Of a stretch of DNA of 9,063 nt, positions 1 to 5,397 are shown piece by piece; the stretch's first letter is position 1, and each line of letters starts with the position of its first letter. The stretch is from Desulfobacteraceae bacterium (GTDB taxonomy: Bacteria; Desulfobacterota; Desulfobacteria; Desulfobacterales; DAOWNP01): contig DAOWNP010000082.1 in the NCBI GenBank assembly GCA_030642545.1, positions 1 through 9,063 on the forward strand. Direction: 5' to 3'. The notes below the pieces were generated by a model, which was not told where the DNA came from, made no database searches, and worked only from the letters and a program-made list of their open reading frames with translations. The position numbers and the translations under genes are program-made.

Positions 1-54
1 AAAAAGATTAATGATAAAAAAATGACTGAATTTTATTCTTTTTTTATAAACCAT
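1..54 (-). CDS. pilQ: PilQ type IV pilus secretin, N-terminal fragment (runs off window)
   Basis: An ATG at 54-52 opens a frame that stays open for 18 codons to the window edge. The peptide begins MVYKKRIKFSHFFIINLF: basic residues followed by a hydrophobic run, as expected for the signal peptide of an exported protein. The ATG lies 1 nt after the pilP stop codon, and a Shine-Dalgarno match GGAG (67-64) sits 9 nt upstream of it inside the 3' end of pilP. In type IV pilus clusters of this order, the gene after pilP is almost always pilQ, the outer-membrane secretin through which the pilus passes. The name therefore comes from position plus a plausible signal peptide. No secretin domain is visible in this short piece. 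Confidence 0.72.
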   Translation of the reverse strand, partial: MVYKKRIKFSHFFIINLF

Positions 55-55
55 T

Positions 56-709
56 TTATTGTTCTCCAGGAGGTTTCTGAAGTTTAAGTTCGCGTTTTTG
101 AATAACAATTTTTCCATACAGATTTTCTTCTTCTTCTTCAACGATTATTCTATCTTTAAATATTTTTGATACTTTTCCTGCATGTATACCAATATATGTG
201 CCTTTTGTTACAACATACCCTTTCCCGCTTGCTTCTTCAACCAATGCCTTGTTCCCCATTGTACCTTGTATAATACCTGTAAGCTTTAATTGACTAAGAT
301 CAGTTTTTTCAAGAGGAGTTAATGCGATGCGCTGTTTTTTCTTAACAGTCCTTACTATTTTTTTTTTAAATAAGGGTGCAAATGGATCTATTCTAACATA
401 AGGATCATAAAGAGGTTTTTGAACTAATTTCTCTGCAATATTTTTTTTCTGCATGTCTCCTGCATCCTGATCGACTACATCAGAAATAGCTTGTGTTTTT
501 GTTAATTTATTTTTTTTTAACTGATTATTGTTCTCTTTTAATTTAATAGTATTGTCTTGAACAACAGTTTTATTTAAAACTATTTTTTTACTTACAAATC
601 CTACATTTTGTTCTGCCTTTTCTGATTCATTCCCACAGCTGCTGATTAATACCAAAAAAAACAAAATAATAATAAACCAACTGATTAATTTTATATTATA
701 TTTATTCAT
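56..709 (-). CDS. pilP: PilP type IV pilus inner-membrane lipoprotein
   Basis: The protein has 217 residues. PilP links the PilN/PilO inner-membrane complex to the PilQ secretin across the periplasm. Residues 7-24 are a hydrophobic signal ending in the lipobox I-S-S-C, so Cys25 is the predicted lipidated N-terminus. Residues 27-100 are polar, Lys/Asn/Gln-rich and probably disordered. The conserved part follows: a D-P-F segment (108-110), the T-P-L-E-K..D-L-S-Q-L-K-L-T-G-I-I block (131-147) and a beta-rich C-terminal domain to about 207, which resembles the small beta-sandwich domain of PilP. The linker is long, so the protein exceeds the usual length of about 170-180 residues. The gene starts 3 nt after pilO stops, and pilQ starts 1 nt after its own stop, so translation is probably coupled. 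An acidic EEEEE run (191-195) is unusual but in frame. Confidence 0.9.
   Translation of the reverse strand: MNKYNIKLISWFIIILFFLVLISSCGNESEKAEQNVGFVSKKIVLNKTVVQDNTIKLKENNNQLKKNKLTKTQAISDVVDQDAGDMQKKNIAEKLVQKPLYDPYVRIDPFAPLFKKKIVRTVKKKQRIALTPLEKTDLSQLKLTGIIQGTMGNKALVEEASGKGYVVTKGTYIGIHAGKVSKIFKDRIIVEEEEENLYGKIVIQKRELKLQKPPGEQ
64..67 (-). promoter_or_regulatory. Ribosome binding site for pilQ
   Basis: GGAG on the minus strand, 9 nt upstream of the ATG at 54. It lies inside the last codons of pilP. It is one of the clearest Shine-Dalgarno matches in the operon and supports the pilQ start. Confidence 0.55.
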
Positions 710-712
710 AAT

Positions 713-1351
713 TTACCGTTTTTTCTTTTTGTTTGCTTTTGTTTTCTTTTTTGAAACAGCTTTCTTTTGAATAAATCTATATGTTACAGCTCTGCATTGT
801 GTTGATATATCTCCATCAGCTTTTGCTGCACCAAGTTTAATATCCTTAATATTGACAATTCTGGAAAGCCTTGAAATTTTATCAAAAAATAGTGCAATAT
901 TATGAAAATTTCCATTTATATTTAAAAATACAGGTATTTCAGCATAAAAATCTTTTGGATTTTCTGGTGCAGGCTTAAATACAATGAATTCAAGCCCTGA
1001 ATTTTGTCCTGAAGCTGAAATACTTGTTAAAAGACCGGGTATCTCTTTTGTTTCAGGAAGTGCCTTTACAACAAGTTTAAATTGCACTCTGGCATCCTCC
1101 ATCTTTTTTTTTAACAAAGGAAGCTTTCGAACCTTTTTACGTGCGATATTTAATTTTCTATCTGTTTCTTCATGAATTTCTTTTAATATACTGATTTCAG
1201 ACTGTTGAGGAAATAGTATTAAAAAAGCAAATCCTCCAAATAATATAATAATAGTAGCACAATAAATTAAAATCCTTTGAGTTTTTGATAATTTTAATAC
1301 CTTATCTATAAACATCTCTTTAGAAACTGATTTAATGTTTTTATCACTCAT
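713..1351 (-). CDS. pilO: PilO type IV pilus inner-membrane assembly protein
   Basis: The protein has 212 residues with the standard PilO plan: a short cytoplasmic N-terminus, one membrane helix (about 26-47), a charged coiled coil (about 50-95) and a periplasmic alpha/beta domain (about 100-190). It pairs with PilN and contacts PilP. The segment P-E-T-K-E-I-P-G-L-L-T-S-I and the later L-E-F-I-V-F-K-P are typical of the family. The C-terminus is an unusually Lys-rich tail (about 194-212), which has no obvious role and may be lineage-specific. The ATG overlaps the pilN stop as TAATG, which is strong evidence for the start and for coupled translation. An AAGG lies about 10 nt upstream. Confidence 0.92.
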   Translation of the reverse strand: MSDKNIKSVSKEMFIDKVLKLSKTQRILIYCATIIILFGGFAFLILFPQQSEISILKEIHEETDRKLNIARKKVRKLPLLKKKMEDARVQFKLVVKALPETKEIPGLLTSISASGQNSGLEFIVFKPAPENPKDFYAEIPVFLNINGNFHNIALFFDKISRLSRIVNIKDIKLGAAKADGDISTQCRAVTYRFIQKKAVSKKKTKANKKKKR

Positions 1352-1926
1352 TATTTTTTCGCCTTACTCTTTCCTGGTTTTTTAGGCTGCTCTCTACTTC
1401 CGCTAATATTGAAACTTTTTAATTTTAAATTATTTTTTACTACACGATTTAAAGTAATCAGATTTATATCTTTAAATATAGACGATGCTTCAAGCCTGTT
1501 CATAAAATCAGCTACTGTTTTATTATCAACAGCTATTCCCTGCACTGAAAAATCTTTGTCTTTGTAATGAAAATTGGTAAACCACATCCTCTCTGGAACC
1601 ACCACTTCTGTCAAAACCTTCATCAATTTCAATGGAGATTTCCGATTTATTTCCAACTGTTTTATAACATCTACCTTTTGGGTAAGCATTCTAAGTTCAT
1701 TTGTTAGCCGGTCAACTTCAGCTGCTTTAGCCTCATATTTTTTAAGCTCTACTGTTAAACGGTCTATGTTTTTATTTAGAGTACCAACTTGTTTGCTTAA
1801 CAGAAATCCCCAACATATCATACCTAATACACAAAGGACTATCGTTAAAAGAAAAATAGATATTTGCTGTCGCACATTTTCTTTTTTTCTTGCAGCTCTA
1901 AATGGGAGAAGATTTATTTTAATCAT
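1351..1926 (-). CDS. pilN: PilN type IV pilus inner-membrane assembly protein
   Basis: The protein has 191 residues from the start chosen here. The frame is open further upstream to an ATG at 1962, but the ATG at 1926-1924 is preferred: it gives the family N-terminus M-I-K-I-N-L-L-P and overlaps the pilM stop codon as ATGA. The I-N-L-L-P motif (residues 4-8) is the short cytoplasmic peptide that docks into PilM. One membrane helix follows (about 22-44), then a heptad-rich coiled coil (about 45-93), then a periplasmic ferredoxin-like domain (about 100-180) with V-V-P-E-R-M-W-F-T-N. The C-terminal tail is rich in Lys and Pro. No good Shine-Dalgarno is visible, which fits coupling to pilM. The partner in the membrane is PilO, encoded immediately downstream. 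Confidence 0.92.
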   Translation of the reverse strand: MIKINLLPFRAARKKENVRQQISIFLLTIVLCVLGMICWGFLLSKQVGTLNKNIDRLTVELKKYEAKAAEVDRLTNELRMLTQKVDVIKQLEINRKSPLKLMKVLTEVVVPERMWFTNFHYKDKDFSVQGIAVDNKTVADFMNRLEASSIFKDINLITLNRVVKNNLKLKSFNISGSREQPKKPGKSKAKK

Positions 1927-3014
1927 TTGTCGCCAACTTTTCTTATTGCAAGCCCCATACAAATAGCTGCCTGAGGTGCATTTTTATTAATAAATGATTT
2001 ATCTAAACTAATGCTCTCTAAATCTATTTTTTCAAAAGGATTTAAAATAAAAATTTCAGCAGATGTTTGTTCTGCAAGTATCTTCTTAAATCCAGAAATA
2101 TTTGCACCACCACCACTGATCATAATAGTTTCAATCTGCTCATCAGGATAAGTAGAATAAAAAAAGTCCAAAGCACGTCTTATTTCTGTTGCCCATCCAT
2201 CTATAACAGGCATTGTAATTGCTTTTACCTGCTTTATAGAAAGTTTGTCACTTTTAATTTTTCCACATCTTATCTTTTCTGCTTCATCTGCTGAACATTT
2301 AATTTTTGCAGTAATCCCATCATCAATTTGACTGCATCCAAAAGAGACATCCCGCATAAACAAAGACATTTTGTTCTTCACTATATTTAAAGATGTTTTT
2401 TTATACCCTATATTTATTAATGCTATACTTTCATTTTTAGGTTCATAATTAACTTCATAAATATTTTGAAGCGCAAATGCATCAACATCTATAATACAAG
2501 GATTCAGTTCAGCTATTTCCAGAACATTTAAATAGTCTTTAATCAAGTCTTTCTTGGCAGCTACCAATAGCACATTATCCTGATCAGAGCCCCTGCTGTT
2601 TTCATCTTCAATCTGATCAGATCCATGTTTGTCTTCATTTATAATCTGATAATCAAGATTAACATCATTAATATCAAAAGGAATATACTGTTCTGCTTCA
2701 TGAGCAATATTTTCCTGAAGCTCATTATCTGACATTTTATTAACAGTTATAGTTTTTACAATAACCGAAAAGCCACCTACAGAAATTGCAACATTGCTTT
2801 CTTTTATATTTGTTTCTTTATAAAGTTCTTTAATGGACTGTGCTACTGCATTAGAATCTTTGATACCATCTTCTTCAATTAAACCAGTAGCAATGTTTTT
2901 TATTCCAAACTTAACAAGCCTGTAGCCATCATCCACTTTAGATAATTCTGCTACCTTTAATGTTTTTGAACCAATATCTAATCCAACCAAATTATCTTTT
3001 TTCTTAAATAACAT
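1923..3014 (-). CDS. pilM: PilM actin-like type IV pilus assembly ATPase-fold protein
   Basis: The protein has 363 residues and is cytoplasmic, of the FtsA/actin fold. It binds nucleotide and the N-terminus of PilN and is required for pilus assembly. Visible motifs are the first phosphate-binding segment V-G-L-D-I-G-S (10-16), E-A-E-Q-Y-I-P-F-D (107-115), L-L-V-A-A-K-K (149-155), a second phosphate-like segment I-N-I-G (200-203), and the adenosine-side I-S-G-G-G-A (289-294). The C-terminus is N-A-P-Q-A-A-I-C-M-G-L-A. Residues 124-145 are an 11-residue unit repeated in tandem (see the repeat entry), giving an acidic insertion just before L-L-V-A-A-K-K. The ATG is 9 nt after the xre stop codon, with GAGAG 7 nt upstream as a likely ribosome site. 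The stop overlaps the pilN start. Confidence 0.93.
   Translation of the reverse strand: MLFKKKDNLVGLDIGSKTLKVAELSKVDDGYRLVKFGIKNIATGLIEEDGIKDSNAVAQSIKELYKETNIKESNVAISVGGFSVIVKTITVNKMSDNELQENIAHEAEQYIPFDINDVNLDYQIINEDKHGSDQIEDENSRGSDQDNVLLVAAKKDLIKDYLNVLEIAELNPCIIDVDAFALQNIYEVNYEPKNESIALINIGYKKTSLNIVKNKMSLFMRDVSFGCSQIDDGITAKIKCSADEAEKIRCGKIKSDKLSIKQVKAITMPVIDGWATEIRRALDFFYSTYPDEQIETIMISGGGANISGFKKILAEQTSAEIFILNPFEKIDLESISLDKSFINKNAPQAAICMGLAIRKVGDK
2580..2645 (-). repeat. Tandem 33-bp duplication inside pilM
   Basis: Two adjacent 33-bp units (2613-2645 and 2580-2612) match at 23 of 33 positions by hand count, including CTGATCAGA at the start of each on the plus strand. They encode I-I-N-E-D-K-H-G-S-D-Q followed by I-E-D-E-N-S-R-G-S-D-Q. 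This is an in-frame duplication that has since diverged. It lengthens an acidic loop of PilM between D-Y-Q and L-L-V-A-A-K-K. Confidence 0.7.
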
Positions 3015-3023
3015 AATTGACTC

Positions 3024-3221
3024 TCATTCATTAAAAATTTTTTCTTTATCAGAAAGTTTAAGTCCAAGTGCTAAAATTATTTTTCTTTTTGTTTCCATTC
3101 TGCAGTCAAATCCTTTTTCAATACGGGAAATAGTGATCGGGGACAGCTTTGCCCGCCTTGCAAGCTCTGATTTGCTAATTAACAAGGATTCACGAATTTT
3201 GTTTAAACAGTTTACAGCCAT
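3024..3221 (-). CDS. Small XRE-family helix-turn-helix regulator, first gene of the pil operon
   Basis: The protein has 65 residues and is almost entirely one XRE/Cro-C1-type helix-turn-helix domain. The recognition region is S-K-S-E-L-A-R-R-A-K-L-S-P-I-T-I-S-R-I-E-K-G (16-37), followed by C-R-M-E-T-K-R-K-I-I-L-A-L-G-L (40-54). It has no partner or ligand-binding domain. It is the first gene of the minus-strand operon and ends 9 nt before pilM. From memory, similar short XRE genes sit directly upstream of pilM in other deltaproteobacteria, so it may tune pilus operon expression; that role is inferred. The ATG at 3221 has CAGG (3232-3229) 7 nt upstream. A second ATG at 3226 is out of frame. 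Confidence 0.85.
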   Translation of the reverse strand: MAVNCLNKIRESLLISKSELARRAKLSPITISRIEKGFDCRMETKRKIILALGLKLSDKEKIFNE

Positions 3222-3254
3222 ACCATTACCTGAATATAAGAAAAAAGATCCAAT

Positions 3255-3283
3255 AATCTACTACAAAATATATGGATTGTCAC
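3255..3283 (-). promoter_or_regulatory. Candidate sigma-70 promoter of the xre-pilMNOPQ operon
   Basis: On the minus strand, GTGACA (3283-3278, 5 of 6 to TTGACA) is followed after 17 nt by TAGATT (3260-3255, 4 of 6 to TATAAT). The predicted start near 3248 gives a leader of about 27 nt to the xre ATG. Spacing and position are good. In such AT-rich DNA a match of this quality can occur by chance. I found no GG-N10-GC sigma-54 pattern in front of xre. Confidence 0.4.
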
Positions 3284-3309
3284 ATAATAAATTCAGAAAG
3301 TCCGCAAGA

Positions 3310-3335
3310 GCAGATAATACTAATTGTATATCTGC
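3310..3335. repeat. Inverted repeat upstream of the pil operon promoter
   Basis: GCAGATA (3310-3316) and its reverse complement TATCTGC (3329-3335) are separated by 12 nt. The repeat lies about 27 bp upstream of the candidate -35 box of the xre-pil operon, so an operator or activator site is possible. The arms are short, and a structural role in RNA is unlikely because the predicted transcript starts downstream of it. Confidence 0.35.
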
Positions 3336-3637
3336 GACCGATAACGCAGTAAAATTGTTTATGTGACGGTCTATAAAGAAAGCAGAAAATATTTTTTATG
3401 ATTAACATATAAATAATATTGATCATAAAAATCTAAAATTTATATTATTTTAAAGCTTATCGGTTTTATGGAAAAAAAAGATTTGAAGATTAGTAAATAA
3501 AATAATTCTACTTATTAAGTATATTATATTTATAATCATTATATAGTCAAGTCTTATTTTATTTTTTTTATTTATACCTTGTATATATTCAATGCTAATT
3601 ATGGGTGTTCATAAAAATTTCTATAATTAGAATTACT

Positions 3638-3653
3638 GACATCAGACCTCGTA
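3638..3653 (+). repeat. Left target duplication (GACAT) and left terminal inverted repeat
   Basis: GACAT occupies 3638-3642 and CAGACCTCGTA occupies 3643-3653. The 11-bp arm is exactly complementary to the right end. Confidence 0.75.
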
Positions 3654-3859
3654 AAATTGGCCATTTTCAAGAGCATAAATTAGACAATATGTTCGGCAGT
3701 TTTTGCATGCAATTCAACATATTGGCACAATGCCTTTTTCAAAGTACTATACATAGTGATGTAGGCAATGTTTTGAACTTGTAAGTGTCCAAAAAATGCC
3801 CAACTGGCTGATTCGACACTATTACAGATACGAATTCGATGTTTGAGATACGAGGTCTG
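3643..3859. mobile_element. Small non-autonomous transposable element (MITE-like) or IS remnant, 217 bp
   Basis: The ends are a perfect 11-bp inverted repeat: CAGACCTCGTA at 3643-3653 and TACGAGGTCTG at 3849-3859. The element is bracketed by a direct 5-bp duplication GACAT at 3638-3642 and 3860-3864, the mark left by transposition. Counted G+C is 82 of 217 (about 38%), against 17-20% in the flanks, so the DNA is foreign to this spot. AGATACGA occurs at 3826-3833 and again at 3846-3853, as subterminal repeats often do in transposase binding sites, and a 10-bp palindrome TTGCATGCAA lies at 3703-3712. On the minus strand a frame is open across most of it (to a stop at 3680), encoding S-V-E-S-A-S-W-A-F-F-G-H-L-Q-V-Q and more. 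I do not recognise it; it may be a scrap of transposase. No complete transposase fits, so movement would need one supplied from elsewhere. Confidence 0.75.
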
Positions 3860-3864
3860 GACAT
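3849..3864 (-). repeat. Right terminal inverted repeat and right target duplication (GACAT)
   Basis: TACGAGGTCTG occupies 3849-3859 and the second copy of GACAT directly abuts it at 3860-3864. The duplication is a direct copy of the left flank, which distinguishes an insertion from a mere hairpin. Confidence 0.75.
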
Positions 3865-3871
3865 ATAGTAC

Positions 3872-3906
3872 TTGCAATAAAAAAAATCTTTATATAGTAT
3901 TATAAT
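3872..3906 (+). promoter_or_regulatory. Candidate promoter region of the sensor kinase gene
   Basis: A perfect -10 sequence TATAAT lies at 3901-3906 but has no good -35 at 17 bp. TTGCAA (3872-3877, 4 of 6 to TTGACA) is 17 bp from TAGTAT (3895-3900, 4 of 6). Either could direct transcription toward the ATG at 3976. The region begins only 8 bp beyond the target duplication of the inserted element, so the insertion has replaced whatever lay immediately upstream. The AT-richness limits confidence. Confidence 0.28.
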
Positions 3907-3975
3907 TAATTTTATACATAATAGTAATATATTTTTTTCCTGCTTTTTTTTATATTATGCTCAACCTGATTAATT

Positions 3976-5382
3976 ATGTCCGAAAAAATAAAACCTTTCA
4001 GACTTGTTAAATACTTTACTTTTGCCAGTATTGTTGTGATGTTCTTTGGCACATTAATTTTTAGCCTGCTCCATTCCCACTGGATAAAATCACTTCTTCA
4101 ACAAAAAAATGAGGATTATGCAATTGTAATGATAGAAAATTTAAATCATCAAATTTTCCTTCAGTTTATTATTCCAACAGTTTTAAAACATGGAAACATT
4201 CAACTTAGAAAAAAAGAGCAGTTTGAGCGTTTAGATAAAATAATCAAAAGAACTCTGCATAGCTTTAAAGTTGAGATGGTTAATATTTATGGCATGAATA
4301 ATGTTATATCCTATAGTTTTAATAAAAAAATGCTTGGGAAAAAAAATCTCGGAGGAACCGGATATTTAAATGCCCTGTCAGGTAAGACTACATCAAATAT
4401 TACTCAAAGAGGTAATTTTGCACAAATTTTTTTTGGATTTCCAAAAGAGAGAAAAATAATTACATATGCACCTTTGCGGACAGAAAAACCCCTTGCTAAA
4501 ATATCCGGACCTGTTATTGGAATAATTGAAGTAATACAAAACCTTTCTCAAGATAACAGTGCTGTTTTCAAATTACAACTTATTGTTATTCAAACATGTT
4601 CAATTGTGATGGGAATTCTTTTTTTTATTTTGAGATTGATTGTTAAAAGAGGAGAAAATATTATTGAAAAAAGAGCAGAGGAGAGGTTAAAACTCAAAGA
4701 ACAATTAGACAAAACAAAACACCTTGCCTCTTTAGGTATAATGACAGCAGGAGTATCCCATGAAATCAAAAACCCTTTAGGTATAATAAAAAGCTCAGCA
4801 GAACTTCTTAAAAAAAAAATTTCGGCAATTACTCCAGCTGTTAAAATTTCTGATATAATTATCGAAGAATCAAACAGATTAAACAACATAATTACAGATT
4901 TCTTAAATTTTGCAAAACCTAAAAAACCTGAATTTATATTAATAAATATAATAGAAATAATTGAAAAAAACCTGTCTTTTTTAAATGAACAGATAGAAGA
5001 AAATAATTACAACATAAAAAAATATTATAATTATAATATTCCTGAAATAGATGCAGACCCCGACATGCTTTACCAGGCTTTTTTAAATATTTTAATCAAC
5101 TCTATGCAGGCAATGCCTGATGGAGGAGAACTTTTTATTGCTATAAGTTTTACAAATAAAAATGTAATTTTTTTTTTAGGTGACAAAGGAAATGGTATAG
5201 ACAAAGATTCTTTAGGAAAAATATGGGATCCTTTTTTTACAACCAAAACTAACGGAACAGGGCTTGGTCTTTGCTCAGTTAAAAATATAATAGAAACACA
5301 TAATGGAACAATAACAATCAAAAACAGGATAGTCAAAGGAGTTCAAATAGCAATTGAGCTCCCAATTAACCAAAACCAATAA
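3976..5382 (+). CDS. Membrane sensor histidine kinase (HisKA/HATPase), partner of the NtrC-type regulator
   Basis: The protein has 468 residues. It autophosphorylates on His and passes the phosphate to the regulator encoded next. Two membrane helices (about 13-33 and 199-223) enclose an extracytoplasmic sensor region of about 165 residues that I cannot assign to a named family. A coiled linker (about 225-250) leads straight to the H-box G-V-S-H-E-I-K-N-P-L-G with His263-region phosphoacceptor (H262 by my count). The ATP-binding domain shows the N-box N-I-L-I-N-S-M-Q-A-M (371-380), D-K-G-N-G-I (403-408), D-P-F-F-T-T-K (418-424) and G-T-G-L-G-L (427-432). All catalytic boxes are present. No HAMP or PAS domain is evident between membrane and H-box. 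The ATG at 3976 lacks a visible Shine-Dalgarno. The regulator gene follows after 15 nt. The ligand is unknown. Position beside the pil operon hints at a PilS-like role, but it lacks the multi-helix membrane domain of classical PilS. Confidence 0.9.
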   Translation: MSEKIKPFRLVKYFTFASIVVMFFGTLIFSLLHSHWIKSLLQQKNEDYAIVMIENLNHQIFLQFIIPTVLKHGNIQLRKKEQFERLDKIIKRTLHSFKVEMVNIYGMNNVISYSFNKKMLGKKNLGGTGYLNALSGKTTSNITQRGNFAQIFFGFPKERKIITYAPLRTEKPLAKISGPVIGIIEVIQNLSQDNSAVFKLQLIVIQTCSIVMGILFFILRLIVKRGENIIEKRAEERLKLKEQLDKTKHLASLGIMTAGVSHEIKNPLGIIKSSAELLKKKISAITPAVKISDIIIEESNRLNNIITDFLNFAKPKKPEFILINIIEIIEKNLSFLNEQIEENNYNIKKYYNYNIPEIDADPDMLYQAFLNILINSMQAMPDGGELFIAISFTNKNVIFFLGDKGNGIDKDSLGKIWDPFFTTKTNGTGLGLCSVKNIIETHNGTITIKNRIVKGVQIAIELPINQNQ

Positions 5383-5397
5383 ATATATTAAAAAATA

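Larger units (their letters stand above)
3222..3975. other. Divergent intergenic region between the pil operon and the sensor kinase
   Basis: These 754 bases lie between two divergent transcription units. From left to right they hold the candidate pil promoter, the 3310-3335 inverted repeat, an extremely AT-rich stretch (about 3372-3637) in which I see no gene or clear structure, the 217-bp inserted element at 3643-3859, and a short AT-rich stretch (about 17% G+C by count for 3861-3975) that must contain the kinase promoter. No open frame here looks like an intact gene. Confidence 0.7.

Noticed and set aside
1927..1962. Extended pilN start at 1962, adding 12 residues (MYGACNKKSWRQ).
   Set aside because: It would place extra residues before the conserved M-I-K-I-N-L-L-P motif and overlap pilM by 40 bases, whereas the 1926 start gives the usual ATGA overlap.
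1574..1966. A 130-codon plus-strand open frame opposite pilN and the end of pilM.
   Set aside because: It is antisense to well-supported pil genes, and its composition is that of a reverse-complement shadow.
3133..3366. A 77-codon plus-strand frame crossing the xre gene and its promoter region.
   Set aside because: Its first part is antisense to the xre helix-turn-helix and the rest has no recognisable motif or ribosome site.
3336..3371. A hairpin from GACCG (3336-3340) and CGGTC (3367-3371).
   Set aside because: Five base pairs around a 26-base loop is weak and expected by chance.
3717..3740. TTGGCACAATGCC inside the inserted element as a sigma-54 promoter.
   Set aside because: The -24-like TGGCAC is not followed by GC at the required 10-bp spacing after GG.
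3680..3877. A 65-codon minus-strand frame treated as an intact small gene.
   Set aside because: Its ATG lies outside the right end of the inserted element while the body lies inside, so the frame was put together by the insertion. It is better read as debris within the element.
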